54,668 nt of DNA, taken from contig JAIPJH010000009.1 in NCBI GenBank assembly GCA_021734245.1, positions 1 through 54,668 of the forward strand, in the 5' to 3' direction. The notes below the pieces were generated by a model. The model made no database searches and was not told the origin of the DNA. It was given only the letters and a program-made list of their open reading frames with translations. The first letter of the stretch is position 1, and every line of letters begins with the position of its first letter. Of this stretch, positions 25,604 through 34,796 are shown piece by piece. The DNA comes from Candidatus Cloacimonadota bacterium (GTDB lineage: Bacteria; Cloacimonadota; Cloacimonadia; Cloacimonadales; TCS61). The position numbers were made by a program, and so were the translations under genes.

Positions 25604-28600
25604 ATGGTAAAAGATCATAACAAAATCAAAAAATATAAGCCCAAAAACCATATCAGAATGGTTACTGCATCTTCACTATTTGACGGCCATGATGCTACTA
25701 TAAACATAATGAGAAGAATCATCCAGTCAACTGGTGCAGAAGTGATCCATCTAGGACATAACAGATCAGTTCAAGAAATAGTAGATTGTGCTGTTTGTGA
25801 AGATGTACAGGCTATTGCGATCACATCCTATCAGGGTGGTCATATTGAATTTTTCAAGCACATGCTGGATCTTCTCAGGAAGAAAGATTGCGCTCATATA
25901 AAAGTTTTTGGCGGTGGTGGTGGAGTAATTCTTGCCGATGAAATAAAAGAGCTTCATGAGTATGGCGTTTCACGAATTTATTCACCTGACGATGGAAGAG
26001 TCATGGGACTTCAGGGTATGATCAATGATATGCTCGAAGCTGTCGATTTTCCTACCGGAAAAAACAACAAAACCACAATAAAGGGATTAACATCTACAAA
26101 AGATAAAATCAATAATATTGCCAGGCTCATTTCAGCTGCCGAAAATTATCCGGAAGAAGTAAAAGACATTTTAGCTGAAGTCACCTCTGTTGCAAAAGAT
26201 CAATCAGCACCTGTAGTTGGCATAACCGGAACCGGTGGCTCAGGTAAATCATCCTTGGTTGATGAAATAGTAAGAAGATATTTAGCTGATTCTGCAGATA
26301 AAACGATTGCGATAATCTCAGTTGATCCTTCTAAAAGAAGAACCGGAGGTGCACTGCTGGGTGATAGAATACGCATGAATTCTATCAATAACTCTCGGAT
26401 CTATATGAGATCGCTGGCTACTCGACAATCAAATCTGGCTTTATCAAAATATGTAAGTGATGCTGTGAATATTGTGAAAACAGCAGGTTATGATCTTATT
26501 ATTCTGGAAACCTCGGGTATCGGTCAATCCGATACAGAGATTGTTGATCACTGCAACGTTTCGATGTACGTGATGACTCCTGATTATGGCGCTGCAACCC
26601 AATTGGAAAAAATCGATATGCTGGATTTCTCCGATATAATTGCCTTGAATAAATTCGATAAAAGAGGATCGCTCGATGCTTTAGCAGACGTAAAAAAACA
26701 GTATCAGAGAAATCATGGTCTCTGGGATGATGATCTTAATAGTATGCCTGTTTATGGAACAATTGCTTCACATTTTAACGATCCTGGTGTGAACAAATTT
26801 TATCATGCCCTAATGGACAAAGTAAAAGAAAAAACAGGTATAGATTTTTCTTCTACAATCGAGCATCCAGATGAAATAAGTGAAAAGATCTTCATAATTC
26901 CTCCCAATAGAACTCGATATTTGTCTGAGATCAGCGAAACTGTTAGAAATTATAATACATGGGTGGAAGAACAAAGTGAAATAGCGCAAAAACTCTACAA
27001 TCTGAAGTGTTCCCAGGAAATTCTTGATGAAGAAAACCCGAAAGAAGCTCTGAAACAAAAATATGAGGAAATCGAACTGGAATTGGATGGTTACAATAAG
27101 AAGATCATTGATGACTGGGAAGATAAGAAAAAGGTTTATGAGGATGATTATTACTTCTTCAAAGTTCGAGATAAAGAGATCAAAATTGCAACTAAAACCG
27201 AGAGTTTATCTCATTTGCAGATTCCCAAGATTTCTCTGCCATCCTATAAAGCCTGGGGAGATATCCTGAGATGGAATTTAAAAGAAAATGTTCCTGGTGA
27301 ATTTCCTTATGCTGCCGGAGTTTTCCCTTTCAAACGAGAGGGTGAAGACCCTACCCGAATGTTTGCTGGAGAAGGTGGACCGGAAAGAACTAACAAAAGA
27401 TTTCATTATGTTTCACTGGGATTGCCAGCCAAGAGACTTTCTACTGCTTTTGACTCTGTAACTCTATACGGAGAAGATGCAGACCGAAGACCGGATATAT
27501 ATGGAAAAATCGGCAATAGCGGTGTTTCAATATCCTGTCTTGATGATCTGAAAAAACTTTATTCCGGATTCAATTTAGCTGATCCCAAAACATCTGTTTC
27601 GATGACCATTAATGGCCCGGCTCCCATGATGGTCGGATACTACTTCAATGCCGCTATAGATCAGCAATGTGAAATCTATATTAAAGAAAACCATCTGGAA
27701 GACGAAGTAGAGAAGAAAATTGCAGCAATCTATAAAAAGAAAGGTACAAAGCGTCCAGAGTACCAAGGAGAGCTACCTGATGGGAATGATGGCTTGGGAT
27801 TAATGCTGCTGGGAGTTACAGGAGATCAGGTTTTACCGGAAGATGTTTATGAAAAGATCAAAACTGATACGCTTTGCAGAATTCGCGGTACAGTTCAAGC
27901 TGATATTCTGAAGGAAGATCAAGCCCAGAATACCTGCATTTTCTCAACGGATTTTTCATTGAAGCTAATGGGTGATATTCAGGAATATTTCATTCAACAC
28001 AATATTAGAAATTATTATTCGGTTTCCATCTCCGGGTATCACATAGCAGAAGCAGGAGCAAATCCTATTACACAGCTTGCGCTCACTCTTGCCAATGGAT
28101 TTACATATGTAGAATATTACGTTTCAAGAGGAATGGATATCAATAAATTTGCCCCTCATCTATCCTTCTTTTTCTCCAATGGTCTTGATCCTGAATATTC
28201 TGTTCTGGGCAGAGTTGCCAGACTAATCTGGGCTAAAGCTATGAAATTGAAGTATAAGGCAAATGAACGTTCTCAAAAGCTGAAATATCACATTCAAACT
28301 TCAGGAAGATCACTGCATGCCCAGGAGATAGATTTTAATGATATTCGAACTACTCTGCAGGCACTTTACGCAATTTATGACAACTGCAACTCTTTGCACA
28401 CAAATGCTTATGATGAAGCGATCACAACTCCCACCGAGGAATCAGTGCGAAGAGCGATGGCAATTCAGATGATCATCAATCACGAGCTTGGTCTGGCAAA
28501 AAATCAGAATCCTCTGCAAGGCGCATTCATTATAGAAGAACTTACTGATCTGGTAGAAGAAGCTGTAATGGCCGAGTTTGATCGATTGACAGAAAGAGGT

Positions 28601-28984
28601 GGAGTTTTGGGAGCGATGGAGACGATGTATCAAAGAAGCAAGATACAAGAAGAATCGCTTTACTACGAAACTATGAAAAATACAGGACAACTGCCGATCA
28701 TGGGTGTAAACACATTCCTTTCATCCAAAGGTTCTCCCACAGTTTTACCTGGAGAAGTAATCCGTGCTACCACGGAAGAAAAAGAGTATCAGATCATTAT
28801 GCTGAAGGAGCTTCACAAAACTCAGGAAAAAAAAGTAGAAGTTGCTTTGAATAATTTGAAGGAATGTGCTTCCAGTAATAGAAATGTCTTTGAAATGATG
28901 ATGGAAGCTACGAAAGTCTGCTCGATCGGGCAGATAACTCACTCCCTATTTGAGGTGGGTGGCCAGTATAGAAGAAATATGTAA
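25604..28984 (+). CDS. icmF: Fused acyl-CoA mutase with B12 and G-protein chaperone domains (IcmF type)
   Basis: A 1126-residue cytoplasmic fusion, slightly longer than most IcmF proteins. Residues of about 18-145 bind adenosylcobalamin; His29 in [14 protein letters not shown] is the expected cobalt ligand. Residues of about 200-430 are a MeaB-like GTPase with the P-loop [12 protein letters not shown] (206-217), [18 protein letters not shown] and a NKFD specificity motif. From about 550 on is the mutase barrel ([47 protein letters not shown]). Known IcmF proteins interconvert isobutyryl-CoA and n-butyryl-CoA, and some act on pivalyl- or isovaleryl-CoA. First gene of an operon with three beta-oxidation genes. 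Confidence 0.93.
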   Translation: MVKDHNKIKKYKPKNHIRMVTASSLFDGHDATINIMRRIIQSTGAEVIHLGHNRSVQEIVDCAVCEDVQAIAITSYQGGHIEFFKHMLDLLRKKDCAHIKVFGGGGGVILADEIKELHEYGVSRIYSPDDGRVMGLQGMINDMLEAVDFPTGKNNKTTIKGLTSTKDKINNIARLISAAENYPEEVKDILAEVTSVAKDQSAPVVGITGTGGSGKSSLVDEIVRRYLADSADKTIAIISVDPSKRRTGGALLGDRIRMNSINNSRIYMRSLATRQSNLALSKYVSDAVNIVKTAGYDLIILETSGIGQSDTEIVDHCNVSMYVMTPDYGAATQLEKIDMLDFSDIIALNKFDKRGSLDALADVKKQYQRNHGLWDDDLNSMPVYGTIASHFNDPGVNKFYHALMDKVKEKTGIDFSSTIEHPDEISEKIFIIPPNRTRYLSEISETVRNYNTWVEEQSEIAQKLYNLKCSQEILDEENPKEALKQKYEEIELELDGYNKKIIDDWEDKKKVYEDDYYFFKVRDKEIKIATKTESLSHLQIPKISLPSYKAWGDILRWNLKENVPGEFPYAAGVFPFKREGEDPTRMFAGEGGPERTNKRFHYVSLGLPAKRLSTAFDSVTLYGEDADRRPDIYGKIGNSGVSISCLDDLKKLYSGFNLADPKTSVSMTINGPAPMMVGYYFNAAIDQQCEIYIKENHLEDEVEKKIAAIYKKKGTKRPEYQGELPDGNDGLGLMLLGVTGDQVLPEDVYEKIKTDTLCRIRGTVQADILKEDQAQNTCIFSTDFSLKLMGDIQEYFIQHNIRNYYSVSISGYHIAEAGANPITQLALTLANGFTYVEYYVSRGMDINKFAPHLSFFFSNGLDPEYSVLGRVARLIWAKAMKLKYKANERSQKLKYHIQTSGRSLHAQEIDFNDIRTTLQALYAIYDNCNSLHTNAYDEAITTPTEESVRRAMAIQMIINHELGLAKNQNPLQGAFIIEELTDLVEEAVMAEFDRLTERGGVLGAMETMYQRSKIQEESLYYETMKNTGQLPIMGVNTFLSSKGSPTVLPGEVIRATTEEKEYQIIMLKELHKTQEKKVEVALNNLKECASSNRNVFEMMMEATKVCSIGQITHSLFEVGGQYRRNM

Positions 28985-29017
28985 CAATATTTTAAAATAA
29001 ATTATTGAGGCAGGAAG

Positions 29018-29785
29018 ATGGATTATAAAATACTGAAATTAGCTGTTGAAAATAGTATTGGTGTTATCACAATATCAAGACCGGAAGCTTTGAATGCACT
29101 CAACACAGATTTCTTTAAAGAAATGGATTCACTGTTGGATGATATTGCAGGGAACAATGAAATAAGTGTAGTTATAATTACTGGAGAAGGTAAAGCTTTT
29201 GCAGCTGGAGCAGATATTGCCGAAATGTGCGATAAAACACAGCAGGAAGGCTATGACTTTTCCAAATTTGGACAAGCAGTTTTTGATAAAATAGAAAAGC
29301 TGTCTAAGCCTGTTATTGCAGCAGTTAACGGTTTTGCTCTCGGTGGTGGATGTGAACTGGCGATGTCCTGTGATTTTAGAATTGCCAGCAGTAAAGCCAA
29401 ATTCGGTCAACCTGAAGTAAACTTGGGTTTAACTCCCGGATTTGCCGGAACCCAAAGATTATCTCGCCTGGTTGGTTTAGCAGATGCTTTGTACTTACTA
29501 TATACTGCTGATATGATAAATGCTGATGAGGCTTACAGACTGAAACTTGTGCAAAAGGTTGTAGAACCTGAGCAGCTTATGGAAGAAGCTCTGTCAATTG
29601 CTCGCAAAATTGCTTCCAAAGGTCCGGAAGCAATAAAACACATTAAAAAATCAACTCGGAATGGTTTCAATACAGATTTTGCTTCAGGGTGTGAAATCGA
29701 AGCAAAAGCTTTTTCTTCACTTTTTGAAAAAGAAGGTGCAGAAGGAATGAAAGCGTTTTTAGAGAAACGTAAACCTAAATGGTAA
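29018..29785 (+). CDS. crt: Enoyl-CoA hydratase/crotonase
   Basis: A 255-residue crotonase-fold enzyme adding water to crotonyl-CoA or similar enoyl-CoA. Both catalytic glutamates are present: Glu113 in LGGGCELAMSCDFRIA and Glu133 in KFGQPEVNLGLTPGF. The oxyanion-hole motif is AFAAGADIAEM (about 60-70). Length is normal. It follows icmF by 33 bases with GAGGCAGGAAG before the ATG, so it is the same operon. It supplies the hydration step between the acyl-CoA dehydrogenase and the 3-hydroxyacyl-CoA dehydrogenase next door. Confidence 0.95.
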   Translation: MDYKILKLAVENSIGVITISRPEALNALNTDFFKEMDSLLDDIAGNNEISVVIITGEGKAFAAGADIAEMCDKTQQEGYDFSKFGQAVFDKIEKLSKPVIAAVNGFALGGGCELAMSCDFRIASSKAKFGQPEVNLGLTPGFAGTQRLSRLVGLADALYLLYTADMINADEAYRLKLVQKVVEPEQLMEEALSIARKIASKGPEAIKHIKKSTRNGFNTDFASGCEIEAKAFSSLFEKEGAEGMKAFLEKRKPKW

Positions 29786-29840
29786 ATAATACTAATAAAT
29801 ATTAACATAGAAAAAAATATACAGGAGAACATAAATAATT

Positions 29841-31178
29841 ATGAATTATGCTGAAAGATTACAAAATGTAACCGTTCTGGGAGCTGCCGGCAAAATGGGA
29901 AGTGGCATCTTGCTGCTTACAGCCATTGAAATGGTGGATAGTAGTTTTCTTCCTGAAAACAAGGACAAAAGATTTGTTCTGAATGCGATGGATATTTCCG
30001 ATGAAGCTTTATCGGGATTGATGAAATATCTGAAAGTTCAGGTAACAAAAATTGCTGAAAAGAAAATGGTATTATTGAGGAAAATGTACAAAGATCGAAA
30101 GGATCTGATTGAAAATGGCCAAATTATCGATGAATATGTATTTGATGTGATGAATATTGTACGTCCGGTTACTACTTTAGAATCTGCTTATAAATCCAAT
30201 CTTATCTTCGAAGCAGTTGCAGAAAATGCAGATCTTAAGATCAAAATTTTCAAAGAGATCGACGAAAACAATCCTAACAAGCCCTGGTTTTTTACCAATA
30301 CTTCTTCAGTTCCAATTACAAAATTAGAAAATGAAGCAAATTTAAAAGGACGCATTTTAGGATTCCATTTCTACAATCCGCCAGCAGTGCAAAAACTTGT
30401 AGAACTTATTCTCACGAAAAATACAGATAAAGAAACCGAAGAATTCGCTTTAATTTATGCCAAGAAACTTAAGAAGAAGATAGTGTATTCCAATGATTTC
30501 GCTGGATTTATCGGTAATGGTCACTTCATGCGTGATGCTCTTTATGGCATCAACAAAGCTCTGGAACTTGCAAAAAATGAAAACATCTCAATTGCTGAAG
30601 CAATATACATTGTTGATAAGATCAGTAGAGATTTTCTGATTCGTCCTATGGGAATATTTCAATTGATCGATTATGTTGGAATTGATGTCTGCAGTTTTAT
30701 AATGGATGTGATGAATCCTTATCTGGATGATGAAGATTTGTACAGTCCTGAACTTCATAAAATGCTGGAACTGGGTGTGAAAGGTGGACAACTCTCCAGT
30801 GGAGCTCAAAAAGATGGTTTCCTGAAATATGATGGCGGAAAACCGGTTGCAGCTTATGATTTTGAAGCAAAGAAATATGTGGATTATGCAGATATTCAAG
30901 CTAAATGCGATGAAAAAATCGGTGCAGCTCCAGCTACTCAAAAACCCTGGAAAGCTGTTAATTTCAATAAACAGAAATCTGATATTCTGACAGAATATTT
31001 CCGTGAATTGAATGCAACTGATTCTTTTGGCTGTAAACTTGCAATCGATTATTTGCATAATTCCAAACAAATTGGTAAGAAGCTTGTCAGTATGAATATT
31101 GCTAAAACTGATGAAGATGTGAACACTGTTCTTTTGACAGGTTTTTATCATGCCTACGGACCCATAAATAACTATTGA
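29841..31178 (+). CDS. 3-hydroxyacyl-CoA dehydrogenase, long form
   Basis: A 445-residue NAD-dependent dehydrogenase. The Rossmann motif is VLGAAGKMGSGI (12-23), and the catalytic histidine lies in ILGFHFYNPPAVQKLVELI. Classical Hbd proteins have about 282 residues. Here a 35-45-residue charged insert (LRKMYKDRKDLIENGQIIDEY region) sits in the N-terminal domain, and the C-terminal helical part is longer, including LGVKGGQLSSGAQKDGFLKYDGGK, close to the AQKDGF style of doubled C-terminal domains. Substrate is probably 3-hydroxybutyryl-CoA given crt and the thiolase on each side. AGGAGA precedes the ATG at a long spacing. Confidence 0.88.
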   Translation: MNYAERLQNVTVLGAAGKMGSGILLLTAIEMVDSSFLPENKDKRFVLNAMDISDEALSGLMKYLKVQVTKIAEKKMVLLRKMYKDRKDLIENGQIIDEYVFDVMNIVRPVTTLESAYKSNLIFEAVAENADLKIKIFKEIDENNPNKPWFFTNTSSVPITKLENEANLKGRILGFHFYNPPAVQKLVELILTKNTDKETEEFALIYAKKLKKKIVYSNDFAGFIGNGHFMRDALYGINKALELAKNENISIAEAIYIVDKISRDFLIRPMGIFQLIDYVGIDVCSFIMDVMNPYLDDEDLYSPELHKMLELGVKGGQLSSGAQKDGFLKYDGGKPVAAYDFEAKKYVDYADIQAKCDEKIGAAPATQKPWKAVNFNKQKSDILTEYFRELNATDSFGCKLAIDYLHNSKQIGKKLVSMNIAKTDEDVNTVLLTGFYHAYGPINNY

Positions 31179-31192
31179 GAGAGGATGATATC

Positions 31193-32434
31193 ATGAAAAA
31201 ATTACGAAGAAAAGTATATATGGCTGCAGGCTATAACACGATTTCTCTTGGAACCGGTAGAAAAGAATTTCATCCCAAAAAGCCCCGTCCGGGTTTGGAA
31301 CATTATCTTAAAGAAGCTGGAAAAGCAACACTCGAAATGATCGGTGGTGCACAGAACGTAGATGAAAGTGTGGTTGGAAATTTCATGGCAGCCCGTTTTA
31401 ATAAACAGGGACACCTGGCTGCTTTTGCACCTATGATCGATGAAGGTCTTCGCTACAAACCTTCTGTTCGTGTAGAAGGTGCTTGTGCTTCGGGTGGATT
31501 GGCTTTGGCAACTGGGATCAAATCAATTTTAGCTGAAACTGCTGAAGTTGTATTATGCCTTGGTGTGGAAGTTCAGAATACTATGAAAGCAATTTATGGT
31601 GCAGACGTTCTGGCTGGAGCTGGCTGGTTCGGAAAAAGAAAGGACGGACACGCCTATTTCTTCCCCGGACAATTTAGTAACAGAGCAGGAGCTTATTACG
31701 ACAAATATGGTTTTGATTATGCCAGAAAAGGCATGGCAACCTGGTATAAAAATGCAATTGAGAATGCCAGACTTTCTCCAACTGCTCAGGAATATCATAA
31801 TACAACTGATGATTTGATGGCAGTAGGACTTACAAAACCAAACGGAAAAAATTTTGTAGATCATCTGAGCGTTTACGATTGTTCTAAAGTGTCTGATAGT
31901 GCCAGTGCGATTGCTATTCTTTCGGAAGAAGGCTTGCAACGCTGCGGGATTAATAAAGAAGATGCAGTTGAAATTATGGGCTACGGCCAATGTGAAGAAG
32001 ATCTTACAGAGGAACCCGGAAATATGACAGAAGTGAGTACGATCAAACACACAGTTCATCAAGCTATGGAAAATGCAGGTATCACTAAAAGTGATCTTGC
32101 AACAGTTGAATTGCACGACTGTTTCTCTATTGCTGGTATTTTGGGAATAGAAGCTCTTGGTTTTGCTGAACCGGGAAAAGGTGCAGGTTTTGTAGCTGAT
32201 GGAAATACTGCCAGAGATGGTATTATTCCTACAAACACAACTGGTGGCTTGGTAGGTTGGGGTCATCCAACAGGGGCAACCGGAGTTCATCAAGCGGTTA
32301 CTATTTGGGAACAGCTTACCGGCAAAGCTGGTGCTGCACAGATCAAAATAAAAGAAGAAAAACCTTACGGCATGACGATAAATATGGGTGGAGACGATAA
32401 AACTGTTGTTTCTATAGTTTATAAAAGACCATAA
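31193..32434 (+). CDS. SCP2-type thiolase (acetyl-CoA acyltransferase)
   Basis: A 413-residue thiolase-fold protein. The nucleophile is probably Cys98 in VEGACASGGLALATG. Later come VELHDCFSIAGILGIEALG and GGLVGWGHPTGATGVHQ. The HDCF motif and the lack of the C-terminal CxGxG loop (NMGGDDKTVV instead) place it with SCP2/SCPx-type thiolases rather than AtoB/ThlA. It should cleave acetoacetyl-CoA (or condense two acetyl-CoA) as the last step of this operon. The start is ATG 31193, after GAGAGG; an upstream in-frame TTG at 31175 is less likely. The operon's terminator follows. Confidence 0.88.
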   Translation: MKKLRRKVYMAAGYNTISLGTGRKEFHPKKPRPGLEHYLKEAGKATLEMIGGAQNVDESVVGNFMAARFNKQGHLAAFAPMIDEGLRYKPSVRVEGACASGGLALATGIKSILAETAEVVLCLGVEVQNTMKAIYGADVLAGAGWFGKRKDGHAYFFPGQFSNRAGAYYDKYGFDYARKGMATWYKNAIENARLSPTAQEYHNTTDDLMAVGLTKPNGKNFVDHLSVYDCSKVSDSASAIAILSEEGLQRCGINKEDAVEIMGYGQCEEDLTEEPGNMTEVSTIKHTVHQAMENAGITKSDLATVELHDCFSIAGILGIEALGFAEPGKGAGFVADGNTARDGIIPTNTTGGLVGWGHPTGATGVHQAVTIWEQLTGKAGAAQIKIKEEKPYGMTINMGGDDKTVVSIVYKRP

Positions 32435-32461
32435 TCTAAGGTGTTAGATGAATATACTACG

Positions 32462-32492
32462 AAAGCGGTGCAGATTTGTACCGCTTTTGTTT
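32462..32492 (+). terminator. Terminator of the icmF-crt-hbd-thiolase operon
   Basis: A perfect 8-bp stem AAAGCGGT/ACCGCTTT (32462-32469 with 32480-32487) is followed by TGTTTT. It starts 27 bases after the thiolase stop. Confidence 0.85.
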
Positions 32493-32619
32493 TGACCCTA
32501 TCCCGCTTGCATTTTCGGAGGTACGCTATAAAGAATTTGGTATAAGAAGAGCATGAGGATATTATAAATAAGTGGTTCTAAAGTTAGAACCTGGAAACTA
32601 TATAAATTGAAGGAGAATT

Positions 32620-33561
32620 ATGATGAACAATAAAATTACAAAATTATTTAATATAAAATATCCAATAATCCAGGGTGGCATGATCTGGTGCAGTGGAGCG
32701 AAATTAGCAGCTGCTGTCAGCAATGCCGGCGGATTAGGTTTGATCGGAGCCGGATCGATGTTCCCTGATGTTTTACGGGATCACATCAGGAAATGCAAAA
32801 CCCTTACCGATAAACCTTTTGGAGTGAATCTGCCGCTTTTGATGGGAGATGCGGAAGAAAAGATCAACATCATTTTATCTGAAGGTGTGAAGATCATTTT
32901 TACTTCAGCCGGCAACCCGAAAACGTGGACTTCGTATTTGAAAGAAAAAGGCATGATCATGGTTCATATTGTTCCCGGAACAAAATACGGCATCAAAAGT
33001 GAAGCCGCCGGTGTGGATGCTATCGTCGCAGAGGGTTTCGAAGCAGGTGGGCATAACGGCAGAGAAGAAACAACTACCATGTGTCTGATCCCGAAAATTA
33101 CGGAAGAAGTAAGTATTCCGGTAATTGCTGCAGGTGGAATTGGCAGCGGTAAAGCAATGGCTGCGGCTTTTGCCCTGGGAGCAGATGCAGTTCAGATCGG
33201 TTCTCTTTTTGCAGCATGCAGAGAATCATCCGCACACGATAATTTCAAACAAAAGATATTCGAAGCTAAAGAAGGTGAAACGCTTTTGATGCTGAAAAAA
33301 CTGGCTCCGGTTCGACTTCTGAGTAACGATTTTGCTTTTGAAGTTTATAAACAGGAGTCCACAGGTGCTTCCAAAGATGAACTCAATGAACTTCTGGGAA
33401 AAACCAGAGCTAAAAGAGGAATGTTCGATGGAGATATGCAGGAAGGTGAGCTTGAAATCGGGCAAGTTTCATCAATGATAGATAGGCTAAAATCTGCTGG
33501 AGAAATTGTTGAAGAGATTTGGTTTGAATATAAGAAAGTATTGAAGAAAATTTCGCTGTAG
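32620..33561 (+). CDS. FMN-dependent nitronate monooxygenase / FabK-like enoyl reductase
   Basis: A 313-residue TIM-barrel flavoprotein. Motifs: YPIIQGGMIWCSGAKLAAAVSNAGGLGLIGAG at the N terminus, DAIVAEGFEAGGHNGREETTT (about 130-150) and VIAAGGIGSGKAMAAAFALGADAVQIGSLF at the phosphate site. The family holds both nitronate monooxygenases and FabK enoyl-ACP reductases, and the two are hard to tell apart by motif. A FabK role in fatty-acid synthesis is as likely as nitronate oxidation, and in an anaerobe more likely. It is separated from the thiolase by a terminator. AAGGAG precedes ATG-ATG. Confidence 0.8.
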   Translation: MMNNKITKLFNIKYPIIQGGMIWCSGAKLAAAVSNAGGLGLIGAGSMFPDVLRDHIRKCKTLTDKPFGVNLPLLMGDAEEKINIILSEGVKIIFTSAGNPKTWTSYLKEKGMIMVHIVPGTKYGIKSEAAGVDAIVAEGFEAGGHNGREETTTMCLIPKITEEVSIPVIAAGGIGSGKAMAAAFALGADAVQIGSLFAACRESSAHDNFKQKIFEAKEGETLLMLKKLAPVRLLSNDFAFEVYKQESTGASKDELNELLGKTRAKRGMFDGDMQEGELEIGQVSSMIDRLKSAGEIVEEIWFEYKKVLKKISL

Positions 33562-33624
33562 AGTAAAACCTAACTATATAATGTAGTTTAATTTGCTATA
33601 CTCTCCATTTTATATCGATAATGT

Positions 33625-34128
33625 TCAAATTTCGAATTTCCAGGCACAATAAAATTCTTTAGGGTGACGATCGGGAGGACAAGCAATACAGGTGGTTTTT
33701 ATTCTTGGATCAATAGTTTTTGCAAACTCACTGTATTCTACAATTCCAACGCTTTTGCACGGAAAGTCTGGAAGTCCTTTCTTTGATCGAGCATATTGTA
33801 CTCTGCATCTATTCATTTTAAAAACAAAAGAGTTCTCCGATTCTTCTGAAATACTCTGAATATTCAATCTGCTATATAATCTAAAAGATAGAGCTTTTTT
33901 TAATCCCCTTAAACCACTGTTTTCCGGAATATTATGTCGTGCCATAATTCGCTTTGCTTCAATCCGTGTAAATATTCTCCAAGCTTCTGTATCCAATTCA
34001 ATTGCTTTTTCAAGTCCATAATTTTTTTCTACCTGTTGAAACCACAGACCATCATGAGCTAACCAATTCTTTGCAAAATCATCCAGCATTCCGATCAGTT
34101 GCTCCTTCGACATTTTCCTTAAATCCAT
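33625..34128 (-). CDS. Conserved protein of the DUF6125 type
   Basis: A 167-residue soluble protein. The N terminus MDLRKMSKEQLIGMLDDFAKNWLAHDGLWFQQVEKNYG and the later EAWRIFTRIEAKRIM are the pattern I associate with DUF6125. The C-terminal half has Cys pairs (MNRCRVQYARSKKGLPDFPCKSVG and TTCIACPPDRHP) that could bind a metal or act as a ligand site. Function unknown. GGAGG precedes the start. TTGACA is at 34213-34218 on the minus strand. It is convergent with the FabK-like gene. Confidence 0.6.
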   Translation of the reverse strand: MDLRKMSKEQLIGMLDDFAKNWLAHDGLWFQQVEKNYGLEKAIELDTEAWRIFTRIEAKRIMARHNIPENSGLRGLKKALSFRLYSRLNIQSISEESENSFVFKMNRCRVQYARSKKGLPDFPCKSVGIVEYSEFAKTIDPRIKTTCIACPPDRHPKEFYCAWKFEI

Positions 34129-34308
34129 AATTTTCCTCCATTTATTTTTCTCTTATATCTTCTGCATAATTAATTTCTTATACCGACCTGTTAGTTATTC
34201 TCAGCTAGAATATGTCAAACATTTTTCTTGCTAAAGAAAGTCTTAGAAACAAATTTGCAATTGAAAAGAAGATAAAGTAAATTAATTAAGAAAAATTGGA
34301 GAAAAAAA

Positions 34309-34710
34309 ATGAAAGAAAACACCTTACTTTTGATCAAACCTGATGCCACTGGCAGAAACGAAATTGGTCGGATCCTGGCGAAAGTAGAAGAAAACGGATT
34401 TGAAATTAATAAGCTGAAAATGTTCAAAATGGATAATGAATTGGCTAACAAATTCTACGCTGAACATGTGGGAAAACCTTTCTTCCCAGATTTGAGCGAA
34501 TTCATGATGTCCGGCAAGATAATTGGGGCTATGCTGACCAGGGAAGATGCTATATTGAAATTGCGTGAACTGGTTGGAAATACAGACAGCACAAAGGCGA
34601 ATCTCGGTTCAATTCGAGCAGTACATGGAACATCTAAGGGTGAGAATTCTGTACACGCTTCCGATAGTCCTGAAAGTGCGAAAAGAGAATTGGGATTGAT
34701 CTTTCCTTAA
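34309..34710 (+). CDS. ndk: Nucleoside diphosphate kinase
   Basis: A 133-residue kinase that equalises nucleoside di- and triphosphate pools. The phosphorylated His116 lies in GENSVHASDSPESA; the N terminus TLLLIKPDAT and MMSGKIIGAML are typical. Length is slightly short of the usual 135-145 residues. GGAG precedes the start at a spacing of about 8. A strong terminator follows the gene. Confidence 0.96.
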   Translation: MKENTLLLIKPDATGRNEIGRILAKVEENGFEINKLKMFKMDNELANKFYAEHVGKPFFPDLSEFMMSGKIIGAMLTREDAILKLRELVGNTDSTKANLGSIRAVHGTSKGENSVHASDSPESAKRELGLIFP

Positions 34711-34737
34711 TTCGAGTTTTTATTAGTTCAAATAGCA

Positions 34738-34772
34738 AACCTTCCAGGTTTTCGAAAACCTGGATGGTTTTT
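34738..34772. terminator. Terminator between ndk and the aminotransferase gene
   Basis: AACCTTCCAGGTTTT pairs with AAAACCTGGATGGTT (one mismatch) across CG, followed by five T. It is near-symmetric and lies between convergent genes, so it may serve both. Its arms share the CCTTCCAGG core with the glyA terminator. Confidence 0.88.
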
Positions 34773-34796
34773 CTTTTACAATAATTTCAGCAAAAC

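Noticed and set aside
31553-32293. 246-codon minus-strand frame
   Set aside because: Antisense to the thiolase gene, cysteine-rich nonsense with no motif.
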